Origin: Oscillospiraceae bacterium
GTDB lineage: Bacteria > Bacillota > Clostridia > Oscillospirales > Acutalibacteraceae
Length of the DNA stretch: 8,673 nucleotides
Direction: 5' to 3'
Assembly (NCBI GenBank): GCA_902796295.1
Contig: CADBOL010000291.1
Coordinates: forward strand, 1-8,673
Shown here: positions 1-5,759 of the stretch, one piece after another
Layout of the letters: the number at the start of each line of letters is the position of its first letter
How positions within the stretch are numbered: the first letter of the stretch is position 1
Notes under the pieces: generated by a model
Told to the model about the DNA's origin: nothing
Seen by the model: the letters and a program-made list of their open reading frames with translations, nothing else
Databases searched by the model: none
Program-made: the position numbers and the translations under genes

Positions 1-1
1 C

Positions 2-310
2 TTTGATATGGAAGACCAGGTCGAGGAGGATGTGAAGGCGCGCAGGGGCGAAATCATCATGCAGGATCAGCTTGAAATCGTCACGCTCAAGAATGAGGAG
101 AGAACAGGCAAAATATACACGGTGCTTGTTGACGAATACGATGCCTATTCCGATTCATACTCGGGCAGAACCTATATGGATGCCCCGGAGATTGACGGAG
201 TGATGAGGTTCACGACGGACAGAAACTATGAGCCCGGCGATTTTGCCGAGGTTAAGGTAATCGGGGTCAATGAGTATGACCTTATCGGCAGGGATGTTCT
301 CTCAAAATAA
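2..310 (+). CDS. rimO: Ribosomal protein S12 methylthiotransferase RimO, C-terminal part (5' truncated by window edge)
   Basis: This is the end of RimO, the radical-SAM iron-sulfur enzyme that adds a methylthio group to a conserved aspartate of ribosomal protein S12. The frame is open from base 2, so the Met codon at 8 is internal and not a start. Visible are the linker after the radical-SAM domain (FDMEDQVEEDVKARRGEI) and the C-terminal TRAM domain, the RNA/S12-binding beta barrel, with the family signature GRTYMDAPEIDGV around window codons 54-66 and the closing segment DLIGRD. The iron-sulfur and SAM-binding parts lie upstream of the window. The assignment rests on the RimO-type linker and TRAM motif; the sister enzyme MiaB is less likely because its TRAM lacks the DAPEIDG pattern. 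The gene ends 39 bases before the next promoter, and no clear terminator hairpin lies between. Confidence 0.9.
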   Translation, partial: FDMEDQVEEDVKARRGEIIMQDQLEIVTLKNEERTGKIYTVLVDEYDAYSDSYSGRTYMDAPEIDGVMRFTTDRNYEPGDFAEVKVIGVNEYDLIGRDVLSK

Positions 311-349
311 ATAAGCTTTTTTTGAAATAAAACGTTCATTTTTTATCTA

Positions 350-378
350 TTGACTTTTTAATATTATTAATCTATAAT
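350..378 (+). promoter_or_regulatory. Sigma-A type promoter of the cysE-cysS leader
   Basis: A -35 box TTGACT (350-355) and a perfect -10 box TATAAT (373-378) are separated by exactly 17 bases in an A/T-rich stretch. Transcription should start near 384-386, just ahead of the first T-box helix (stem I begins at 402). The position directly upstream of a complete T-box leader supports the call independently. Confidence 0.87.
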
Positions 379-394
379 AGCGGCAAACATTTAA

Positions 395-640
395 AGCAAC
401 GGCCGGGAAGAGTAGTTTTTAAGGCCATATCAGAGAGAGGGCGGGTGCTGCGAAGCCCTTTATGGCTCAGAAATGAAGTGCGTCCGGCGGCTCGTGAGAT
501 GAACGGACCTGTCTCAGTATTCTCATGCGTACGGCTGCGTTAAAGCCGCAAGAGTTATAAACCAGAGTGGAACCGCGACTGACGCCTCTGCGTGGAGCCG
601 GTACTTATGTACCCGCCCGGCAGAGACGTTTTATATTTTT
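395..640 (+). promoter_or_regulatory. Cysteine-specific T-box riboswitch leader (transcription attenuation)
   Basis: The leader senses the charging state of tRNA-Cys and allows read-through into cysE-cysS when the tRNA is uncharged. Stem I base: GCCGG (402-406) pairs with CCGGC (484-488). The specifier loop has the AGTA motif (411-414) on one side and GAA plus specifier TGC (479-481, Cys) followed by a purine on the other. Above it, GCCATA (424-429) pairs with TATGGC (461-466), then comes the AGAGA kink-turn motif (about 432-438) and a distal helix GGGC/GCCC (439-442/455-458). Stem II may use TGAGA/TCTCA (495-499/512-516), and stem III is CGGCT/AGCCG (532-536/544-548). The T-box AGAGTGGAACCGCG spans 564-577. 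Its TGGA (568-571) matches tRNA 3' end UCCA, and U73 is typical of tRNA-Cys. The antiterminator pairs CAGAG (563-567) with CTCTG (586-590), the same strand used by the terminator. Confidence 0.94.
582..640 (+). terminator. T-box regulated intrinsic terminator
   Basis: ACGCCTCTGC (582-591) pairs with GCAGAGACGT (620-629) with a single C-A mismatch, followed by a T-rich run to 640 (TTTTATATTTTT from 629). An inner hairpin GGTAC-TTAT-GTACC (600-613) stacks inside. Bases 586-590 are shared with the antiterminator helix, so the two folds exclude each other, as expected of a T-box switch. Confidence 0.88.
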
Positions 641-649
641 GGGGGAATT

Positions 650-1309
650 ATGTTTAATCAGCTCAGAGAAGATATAGCCTGTGTTAGAAACAGGGACCCT
701 GCGGCGAGGAGTGTTTTTGAGGTCCTCTTCCTTTATCCGGGGCTTAAGGCCATAAGAATGCACAGGCGCGCAAATTGGTTTTACAGACACGGATTCTTTT
801 TCATTGCCCGTTGGATTTCACAGAGAGCTTCGAGAAAGACGGGTATCGAGATACATCCTGCCGCAAAGATGGGCAAGCGTGTATTCATAGACCACGGCAC
901 GGGCGTTGTGATAGGCGAGACCGCGGAGATAGGCGATGATGTCACGCTTTATCAGGGGGTTACCCTCGGCGGTACCGGCAAAGAGACCGGCAAGCGCCAC
1001 CCGACAATAGGCAATAATGTCATGATAGGCTCGGGCGCGAAGGTGCTCGGCCCCGTTGTGATAGGAAACAACACAAAAATAGCATCCGGCGCCGTTGTGC
1101 TTCAGAATATTCCCGACAACTGCACGGCGGTCGGCGTGCCGGCGAGGATAGTCAAGCAAAACGGAGTGCGTGTTGACAGCGACCTTGACCAGATTGACAT
1201 TCCCGACCCGGTCGCTCAGGAATTTGCCAGACTCCGTAAAGAGATATACTCTCTTAAAAAGTCGATGAATAAATCTTATGAGGGAGATGGATATGATGAG
1301 GATATTTAA
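650..1309 (+). CDS. cysE: Serine O-acetyltransferase
   Basis: Cytosolic enzyme that transfers acetyl from acetyl-CoA to L-serine, giving O-acetylserine, the carbon skeleton used by cysteine synthase. The 219-residue protein has an N-terminal helical region (about 1-65) and then a left-handed beta helix made of hexapeptide repeats (about 66-165). Family landmarks are IHPAAKMG at 68-75, the catalytic [12 protein letters not shown] with D81-H82, [15 protein letters not shown] with H117, and the GVPARIV closing turn at 162-168. The N-terminal domain is shorter than in the E. coli enzyme and matches the short Gram-positive CysE/EpsC form. The ATG follows a GGGGGA ribosome site (641-646) right after the leader terminator. 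The C-terminal tail (about 170-219) is charged; its last codons overlap the start of cysS. Expression should depend on the cysteine T-box, which links precursor synthesis to tRNA-Cys charging. Confidence 0.96.
   Translation: MFNQLREDIACVRNRDPAARSVFEVLFLYPGLKAIRMHRRANWFYRHGFFFIARWISQRASRKTGIEIHPAAKMGKRVFIDHGTGVVIGETAEIGDDVTLYQGVTLGGTGKETGKRHPTIGNNVMIGSGAKVLGPVVIGNNTKIASGAVVLQNIPDNCTAVGVPARIVKQNGVRVDSDLDQIDIPDPVAQEFARLRKEIYSLKKSMNKSYEGDGYDEDI
1281..1286 (+). promoter_or_regulatory. Ribosome binding site that decides the cysS start
   Basis: AGGGAG lies inside the end of cysE and is 6 bases from ATG 1293. The in-frame ATG at 1278 lies before this site and has no good site of its own, so translation most likely begins at 1293 (or the adjacent ATG at 1296). 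Confidence 0.7.
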
Positions 1310-2687
1310 CACGCTCACAAGAGAAAAGCAGGAATTCAGGCCCATAGAGCCGGGCAAGGTAAAAATCTACGCCTGCGGCCCTACGGTCTATAACTATATC
1401 CATATCGGAAACGCCAGACCGCTCTGCGTTTTTGATGTGCTCCGCAGATACCTTGAATACAGAGGATACGAAGTAACCTTTGTGCAGAATTTCACCGATA
1501 TCGATGATAAGATTATCAAGAGAGCAAACGAAGAGGGGACGGATTACAAGACCGTTTCCGAGAAATATATAAAAGAATTCTGGACCGATGCCGACGGCCT
1601 CAATTTCAAGCACGCAACGATTCATCCGAAGGCAACCGAAAATATCGAAAAGATTATTGAGATAGTCAGCGGTCTTATCGAAAACGGACACGCCTATGAG
1701 GTTGACGGCGACGTTTATTTCAGCACCAATACATTCAAAGAATACGGAAAGCTTTCGCATCAGCCGCTTGAGGAGCTTGAGGCGGGCGCGAGAATCATGG
1801 TGGGCGATATCAAGCGCGACCCGATGGATTTTGCCCTTTGGAAAGCCGCAAAACCGGGTGAACCCTATTGGGATTCTCCCTGGGGAAAGGGCAGACCGGG
1901 CTGGCATATCGAGTGCTCCGCTATGAATCTCAGATATCTCGGAGAGAATATAGATATCCACTGCGGCGGCCTTGATCTTATCTTTCCGCACCACGAGAAT
2001 GAGATTGCGCAGAGCGAGTGCTTCACAGGCAAACCGTTTGCAAATTACTGGATGCATAACGGCTACATAAATGTTGACAATGTCAAAATGTCAAAATCGC
2101 TCGGAAATTTCTTCACCGTGCGCGATGTCGCGGAGAAATACGGCTATGAGCCAATCCGCTATCTTATGATTTCATCATCATACAGAAGCCCCATTAACTA
2201 TTCGACGGATATCATAGAGCAGTGCAAGGCATCACTCACACGTCTTTACACCTGCCGCGACAGTCTCGATTTTGAGCTGAAAAACTCCGCGCAGGGCGAG
2301 CTTGACCCGGATGTCAAAGCGCAGCTTGACAGCAGGATTGAACAGTTCAACACTGCGCTTGACGATGATCTGAACACGGCAGACGGAATTGCCGCCGTCT
2401 TTGACCTCGTCAGAGATATCAATTCGTCCGTGCTCGGCGTGAACGCCTCAAAAGAGACGATAGAGTACGCAATCAATGTTTTTGATACTCTTACCGGAGT
2501 GCTCGGGCTCGTTTACAACCGCAAGGCGGATGATTCGGATGCCGAAATCGACGCTCTTATAGAAGAGAGAACTAAGGCGCGCGCCGAAAAGAACTGGGCG
2601 CTCGCGGATAAAATCAGAGACGAGCTCAAGGCAAAAGGAATAGTTCTTGAGGATACTCCCAAGGGAGTAAAATGGCACAGGGAATAA
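1293..2687 (+). CDS. cysS: Cysteinyl-tRNA synthetase
   Basis: Class I aminoacyl-tRNA synthetase that charges tRNA-Cys with cysteine in the cytosol. With the start at 1293 it is 464 residues, the usual length. ATP-binding signatures are HIGN (residues 37-40) within [15 protein letters not shown] and KMSKS (265-269). The zinc site that selects cysteine is complete: C28, C208 (in WHIECS), H233 and E237 (in [10 protein letters not shown]), corresponding to the E. coli ligands. The DALR-type helical domain and the C-terminal end with GVKWHRE are present, so the protein looks intact. I preferred ATG 1293 over the upstream in-frame ATG at 1278 because an AGGGAG site sits between them and because family members begin close to RIFNTLTR. 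The gene overlaps cysE by 17 bases, suggesting translational coupling, and both lie behind the Cys T-box. Confidence 0.97.
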   Translation: MMRIFNTLTREKQEFRPIEPGKVKIYACGPTVYNYIHIGNARPLCVFDVLRRYLEYRGYEVTFVQNFTDIDDKIIKRANEEGTDYKTVSEKYIKEFWTDADGLNFKHATIHPKATENIEKIIEIVSGLIENGHAYEVDGDVYFSTNTFKEYGKLSHQPLEELEAGARIMVGDIKRDPMDFALWKAAKPGEPYWDSPWGKGRPGWHIECSAMNLRYLGENIDIHCGGLDLIFPHHENEIAQSECFTGKPFANYWMHNGYINVDNVKMSKSLGNFFTVRDVAEKYGYEPIRYLMISSSYRSPINYSTDIIEQCKASLTRLYTCRDSLDFELKNSAQGELDPDVKAQLDSRIEQFNTALDDDLNTADGIAAVFDLVRDINSSVLGVNASKETIEYAINVFDTLTGVLGLVYNRKADDSDAEIDALIEERTKARAEKNWALADKIRDELKAKGIVLEDTPKGVKWHRE

Positions 2688-2746
2688 TCCCCGGTAACAG
2701 CTGATTTTTCAGCCGGTGCCAATTTCAGTAATGAAGGGATGAGATT

Positions 2747-4084
2747 ATGAATAAATCCGTCACAGTCCGCCGTGCCGCCGCGCTTCTTGCCGCGGTCTGC
2801 ATCGCAGTGCTGTGTATTATTCCGGCTTTTGCCGATAACGGGGAATTGACCTGCAGTCCCTCAATAAGCGACGGGCAGACCGGTGTGCCGGCTAATCCGA
2901 CAATTACGGTTGTTTTTTCGGATTATGTGTCGGGCGCATCAGTCAGGTCATCAAATGCCGGCGGTTTTTCATTGACAGACAGCAACTCAAGTGAGATTCC
3001 GATTGATGTTAAATTCAGCGAATCAGACGGCAGGATGGTTGCCGTTACTCCGAAAAACGCGCTCACGGCAGGGGAATCCTATACATTCAGGATTAAAGAC
3101 AGCATTACCTCCGACAGCGGTTACAGACTCAGCTCGGAGAAGACTGTAAAATTTACGGTTGCCCAGACCACAACAACCTCCACAACCACCACAACCACAA
3201 CCGCAAAGGCTAATGTTTCTATTACAACCACCACCTCATCGTCCGGCTCACCGGGCTCGGGTTCATCAGCCGGAACCACCTCGAGGCAGGCGACTGCCGG
3301 ATCCGCTGTCACATCCGCTCCCGCGATTTCCACCAGAATCGCCCGCTCTGTAAGAGGCAGGCCCTCGAGCGGCGGCAGCTCGGATAAGACAACCAAAGCG
3401 GAGAGAACGACAAGGGAAACAACCACACGCGAGACGACAACGCGTGAAACGACTACTCGTATGCCCGAAACCGTAACCTACACGAGGCCGGAAACCACAA
3501 CCAGATATATCCCCGAGACCACAAGGCAGATTATCCGGCCCACAATGGGTATTTTTGAAGAAACATATCCGGAAGCGGAGGAGGATACGGGCTATACATA
3601 TGACTACCGCACCGAAGCATATTATGAACCTTCAACTCAGGTGCTTGAGACTGTTCCGCAGGAATATCCGGGTATTGAAAAGTATTATAAAGAAGAGGAA
3701 CCCACTGCCGATAACAGCGCTCTGCCTTTTGTGATTATTGCCGAGGTTGCTCTTATAGCCCTTCCGGTTGCCGGGCTGCTTTATCTTCTCAAGAGAAAAG
3801 CATCTGCCGGCGGAGCCGAAGAGTTTATTCCGCAGGAGGAAGCAGGAGAAGAATCTCACGGCGGTTCAGATGAAACGCAGGAGAATGACGGAGGGAAAGA
3901 AACCGAAGAGGATACGGAATCCGGAGACGAAGAAATGACAGACGGCCCGGAAGAGGAAGCGCAGGAGAATCCGGAAACGGAGGAAACCGAGGCTGAAGAA
4001 TCGGAAGAAGAGGCCGTTGAAGACACAGAAGACACGGAAGACACAGAAGACACAGACGAAGACTCAGATGATAATATTTTTTAA
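2747..4084 (+). CDS. Membrane-anchored surface protein: Big_5-like domain, Thr-rich stalk, one TM helix, acidic cytoplasmic tail
   Basis: Unrecognised as a named protein. Layout over 445 residues: a signal peptide at 1-29 with likely cleavage after AFA; an Ig-like Big_5-type beta domain at about 33-139, with VPANPTITVVFS near its start and SYTFRIKDS...VKFTVA at its end; a Thr/Ser/Gly/Arg-rich, probably extended stalk at 140-265, including Thr runs and three ETTTR units (224-238); a Tyr/Glu/Pro-rich stretch at 271-320; a transmembrane helix at about 325-348 followed by KRK; and a C-terminal tail (about 356-445) in which roughly half the residues are Asp or Glu. The signal peptide plus KRK after the helix put the beta domain outside and the acidic tail in the cytoplasm. 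There is no LPXTG sorting signal and no dockerin. An AAGGGA site (2734-2739) supports the start. It lies 59 bases after cysS with no good terminator between, and 18 bases before the next gene. A structural or sensory envelope role is plausible but not shown. Confidence 0.85.
   Translation: MNKSVTVRRAAALLAAVCIAVLCIIPAFADNGELTCSPSISDGQTGVPANPTITVVFSDYVSGASVRSSNAGGFSLTDSNSSEIPIDVKFSESDGRMVAVTPKNALTAGESYTFRIKDSITSDSGYRLSSEKTVKFTVAQTTTTSTTTTTTTAKANVSITTTTSSSGSPGSGSSAGTTSRQATAGSAVTSAPAISTRIARSVRGRPSSGGSSDKTTKAERTTRETTTRETTTRETTTRMPETVTYTRPETTTRYIPETTRQIIRPTMGIFEETYPEAEEDTGYTYDYRTEAYYEPSTQVLETVPQEYPGIEKYYKEEEPTADNSALPFVIIAEVALIALPVAGLLYLLKRKASAGGAEEFIPQEEAGEESHGGSDETQENDGGKETEEDTESGDEEMTDGPEEEAQENPETEETEAEESEEEAVEDTEDTEDTEDTDEDSDDNIF
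3416..3460 (+). repeat. Three tandem ETTTR codon repeats in the stalk
   Basis: Three 15-base units each encode Glu-Thr-Thr-Thr-Arg. Synonymous codons differ between units (for example GAA ACA ACC ACA CGC against GAA ACG ACT ACT CGT), so the peptide repeat is kept while the DNA has diverged. Looser TTR/ETT copies flank it on both sides. Confidence 0.85.
4019..4054 (+). repeat. Four tandem 9-bp repeats encoding Glu-Asp-Thr
   Basis: GAAGACACA occurs four times in a row, with a single A-to-G change in the second copy, giving (EDT)4 near the C terminus of the acidic tail. The near-perfect DNA identity indicates recent expansion by slippage. The unit is a multiple of three, so copy changes would keep the reading frame. 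Confidence 0.9.
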
Positions 4085-4102
4085 CCGAAAAGGAGTAATA
4101 AT

Positions 4103-4780
4103 ATGAAACGTTTAACATCAATTATCAGCATACTGCTTGTATTCACCATGCTTTTCAGCGTTACCGCCGCAGCTGCGGATGCTGCCGCGACCTCAACCGA
4201 CGCAGAGCCTGCGAAGATTCCGTTTGAAGTCATTTCGGCTGAAGTTTACGGTGGAGGCAACGAGAGAAAAAGCCTTGACGGAGCTGAGCTTTCTTATACG
4301 GATATTATTGCAATTGACATTGTTTTCTCAACTCAGCTGAAAAAACCGGAAAATGGGAATGAATTGAAGTGCTTTTCTGTTTCATGTGAAAACGGTGATA
4401 TGCAGGAATATATGTATTTTGATGGAGCGAAAGCACTCGAAGACGGTAAATACATGTATAGCATCAGTATAATTAATCCGAAGGGTGTTCCGGCAGGAAA
4501 ATATACTTTTAGAATTAATAATGACACGAAGTCTGTGAACGGTGATATTCTCGGCAAAGATGTTGATTTTACTTTTACGGTTGAGAAGAAAACCGCTTCA
4601 TGGGTAATCAAAAACTTCCCGAGCCTTGTCTCTCAGTACATGAATGATTTCCTTAATAAACTTCTCTTAAAGTTGGAGGAGCTTTTTATAAAGGCCGGCG
4701 GAACAGAGGATGAACTCAGGGAAGCAGAGGATATCGCGGTAAGACTGGCTGCTCTCATTACTTCCGTAGCATCCAGATAA
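4103..4780 (+). CDS. Small exported Big_5-like protein with C-terminal helical segment
   Basis: Not recognised as a named protein. The 225-residue product begins with a signal peptide (1 to about 25: KR, then a hydrophobic core, then TAAAADA), so it is exported; a lipobox Cys is absent. Residues about 40-161 look like one all-beta domain that ends in GKYTFRINND...VDFTFTVEK, closely resembling SYTFRIKDS...VKFTVA in the preceding protein, so the two probably share a Big_5-type fold. Two cysteines (C90 and C95) lie close together and could form a disulfide. The C-terminal 60 residues (about 166-225) read as helices, with an amphipathic Leu/Lys/Glu stretch (NDFLNKLLLKLEELFIK) that could bind a membrane or partner. 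AAAGGAG (4089-4095) sits 7 bases before ATG. The 18-base gap to the upstream gene implies an operon. Base composition is visibly A/T-richer than in the neighbours. A strong terminator follows. Confidence 0.83.
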   Translation: MKRLTSIISILLVFTMLFSVTAAAADAAATSTDAEPAKIPFEVISAEVYGGGNERKSLDGAELSYTDIIAIDIVFSTQLKKPENGNELKCFSVSCENGDMQEYMYFDGAKALEDGKYMYSISIINPKGVPAGKYTFRINNDTKSVNGDILGKDVDFTFTVEKKTASWVIKNFPSLVSQYMNDFLNKLLLKLEELFIKAGGTEDELREAEDIAVRLAALITSVASR

Positions 4781-4801
4781 GACAGGAAGAATAAATGATT
4801 A

Positions 4802-4827
4802 ACGGTCCGCTCCGGCGGGCCGTTTTT
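4802..4827 (+). terminator. Intrinsic terminator closing the Big_5 gene pair
   Basis: ACGGTCCGC (4802-4810) pairs with GCGGGCCGT (4815-4823) through nine pairs including one G-U, closed by a TCCG tetraloop and followed by five T (4823-4827). It lies 21 bases after the stop of the small exported protein and ends that transcription unit. Confidence 0.93.
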
Positions 4828-4853
4828 AATGTCAATCAGTTTTTATTATTCTT

Positions 4854-4893
4854 ATTGTATATACATATTCTTTGTGATACAATAAATATGTAT
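4854..4893. promoter_or_regulatory. Inverted repeats overlapping the promoter, candidate operator
   Basis: Two interleaved perfect inverted repeats cover the promoter: ATTGTAT (4854-4860) with ATACAAT (4877-4883), and ATACATATT (4861-4869) with AATATGTAT (4885-4893). A 10-base palindrome TGTATATACA (4856-4865) lies at the -35 end. A sugar-responsive repressor bound here would block the promoter. The region is very A/T-rich, so chance symmetry is possible, and no regulator gene is visible in the window. Confidence 0.4.
4855..4883 (+). promoter_or_regulatory. Extended -10 promoter of the aldolase-kinase-dehydrogenase operon
   Basis: A -35 box TTGTAT (4855-4860) and -10 box TACAAT (4878-4883) are 17 bases apart, with a TG extension (4875-4876) giving TGATACAAT. 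The start of transcription would be near 4890, about 30 bases before the aldolase start. It lies directly after the terminator of the preceding unit, so the downstream genes form a separate operon. Confidence 0.78.
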
Positions 4894-4905
4894 TTTTTAT
4901 CGAAC

Positions 4906-4911
4906 GGCAGG
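4906..4911 (+). promoter_or_regulatory. Ribosome binding site that decides the aldolase start
   Basis: GGCAGG is 7 bases before ATG 4919 but only 1 base before the upstream in-frame ATG at 4913. This favours 4919 and removes two residues from the longest reading frame. Confidence 0.65.
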
Positions 4912-4918
4912 TATGGAT

Positions 4919-5758
4919 ATGAGTTTTACCGGAACCTTGGAAATGCTTTCAAAAGCGCAGGCGGGCGGCTATGCCGTCGGTGCCTTCAATGTTGAAAATC
5001 TCGAGATGATTCAGGCGGTTATTTCCGCCGCGGAGAAAGAGAATTCCCCCGTCATAATTCAGACAACACCGGGCACTCTCAAATACGCTCCGCCCGAGGC
5101 TTTCGCCGGAGCCGTGCGCGCTCTCGCCGAAAAAGCGGCGGTGCCCGTGGCTCTTCACCTCGATCACGGCAATTCTTTTGAACTGACCGAAAGATGCAGA
5201 AACGCAGGTTATTCTTCTCTTATGATTGACGGCTCGCTGCTTCCTTTTGAGGAGAATATCACTCTGTCCGGGTCTGTTGTCAGGGCGTCATCCCCTCTGC
5301 CCGTTGAGGCGGAGCTCGGCACCGTGGGAGGCAAGGAAGACACTCACTCGGCAGACGTGCTTTATACCGACCCCGGTCAGGCGGCTGAATTCGTTTCACG
5401 CACCGGGATAAGCAGTTTTGCCCCTGCGATAGGCACGGCGCACGGCGTTTACAAGGCGGAGCCGAAGCTCAATCTTTCTCTGCTCGATGAAATCAGGAGC
5501 AGGGTATCCGTTCCTCTGGTGCTTCACGGCACAAGCGGCGTGCCCGATGAGACGGTGCGCGAGTGTATTGCGAGGGGTATCTGCAAGGTGAATTACGCGA
5601 CAGAGCTGCGTATCACTTTCACATCCGCTGTGCGCAAGGCGCTCTCGGAAATGCCGGATGCTTTTGACCCGAAAAAGTATCTCGGCGAAGGCAGAAGCGC
5701 GGTTGAAAACAGAGTCGCTCAGCTCATCGGAGTCTGCGGCAGCGGCGGAAAGGCATAA
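4919..5758 (+). CDS. Class II ketose-bisphosphate aldolase (fructose/tagatose type)
   Basis: Zinc-dependent TIM-barrel aldolase of the FbaA/KbaY/GatY family, cleaving a ketose 1-phosphate or 1,6-bisphosphate to dihydroxyacetone phosphate and an aldehyde. It has 279 residues from ATG 4919, the normal size. Visible are NGYAVGAFN-like GGYAVGAFNVEN near the N terminus, HLDHG with the proton donor D82 and metal ligand H83, VEAELGTVGGKED with E130/E132, IGTAHG with H175, LHGTSG with H203, and KVNYATEL with N225. These cover the metal and DHAP-phosphate sites, so the enzyme should be active. The motifs fit both fructose- and tagatose-bisphosphate aldolases; the overall pattern, including IGTAHGVY and the C-terminal VCGS, is close to KbaY/GatY. 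Being in an operon with an FGGY kinase and a GatD-like dehydrogenase, it probably serves sugar breakdown rather than central glycolysis. The stop lies 1 base before the kinase start. Confidence 0.92.
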   Translation: MSFTGTLEMLSKAQAGGYAVGAFNVENLEMIQAVISAAEKENSPVIIQTTPGTLKYAPPEAFAGAVRALAEKAAVPVALHLDHGNSFELTERCRNAGYSSLMIDGSLLPFEENITLSGSVVRASSPLPVEAELGTVGGKEDTHSADVLYTDPGQAAEFVSRTGISSFAPAIGTAHGVYKAEPKLNLSLLDEIRSRVSVPLVLHGTSGVPDETVRECIARGICKVNYATELRITFTSAVRKALSEMPDAFDPKKYLGEGRSAVENRVAQLIGVCGSGGKA

Positions 5759-5759
5759 T

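Noticed and set aside
303..349. Terminator for rimO
   Set aside because: There are T runs and an AAGCTT palindrome but no stable hairpin preceding them.
1254..2057. Long open reading frame on the - strand opposite cysS (267 codons)
   Set aside because: It lies antisense to the fully conserved cysS and overlaps the cysE end, the product shows no recognisable domain, and such frames arise from codon bias of the real gene.
2691..2716. Possible terminator after cysS (GCTGA-TTTT-TCAGC with partial CCGG extension)
   Set aside because: The core has only five pairs, the outer pairs need a six-base bulge, and no T run follows, so it is not a convincing intrinsic terminator.
3166..3240. Thr-codon-rich run (ACA/ACC) as a CRISPR or non-coding repeat
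   Set aside because: It is an in-frame low-complexity stalk segment with no spacer-repeat structure.
3722..4084. LPXTG-like cell-wall sorting signal in the Big_5-like protein
   Set aside because: The hydrophobic helix is followed by KRK, but no LPXTG precedes it and about 90 residues follow, unlike a sortase signal.
3856..4121. Antisense frames opposite the acidic tail, Ser/Val- and Leu/Pro-rich
   Set aside because: They mirror the repetitive GAA/GAC-rich codons of the real gene and have no independent start signals.
4795..4995. 66-codon + strand open frame between the two operons
   Set aside because: It runs through the intrinsic terminator and the promoter and enters the aldolase in another frame; no ribosome site or plausible protein.
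5658..5759. Upstream extension of the kinase reading frame
   Set aside because: It would overlap the aldolase by about 100 bases, adds a Ser/Ala-rich leader absent from FGGY kinases, and a better ribosome site precedes ATG 5760.
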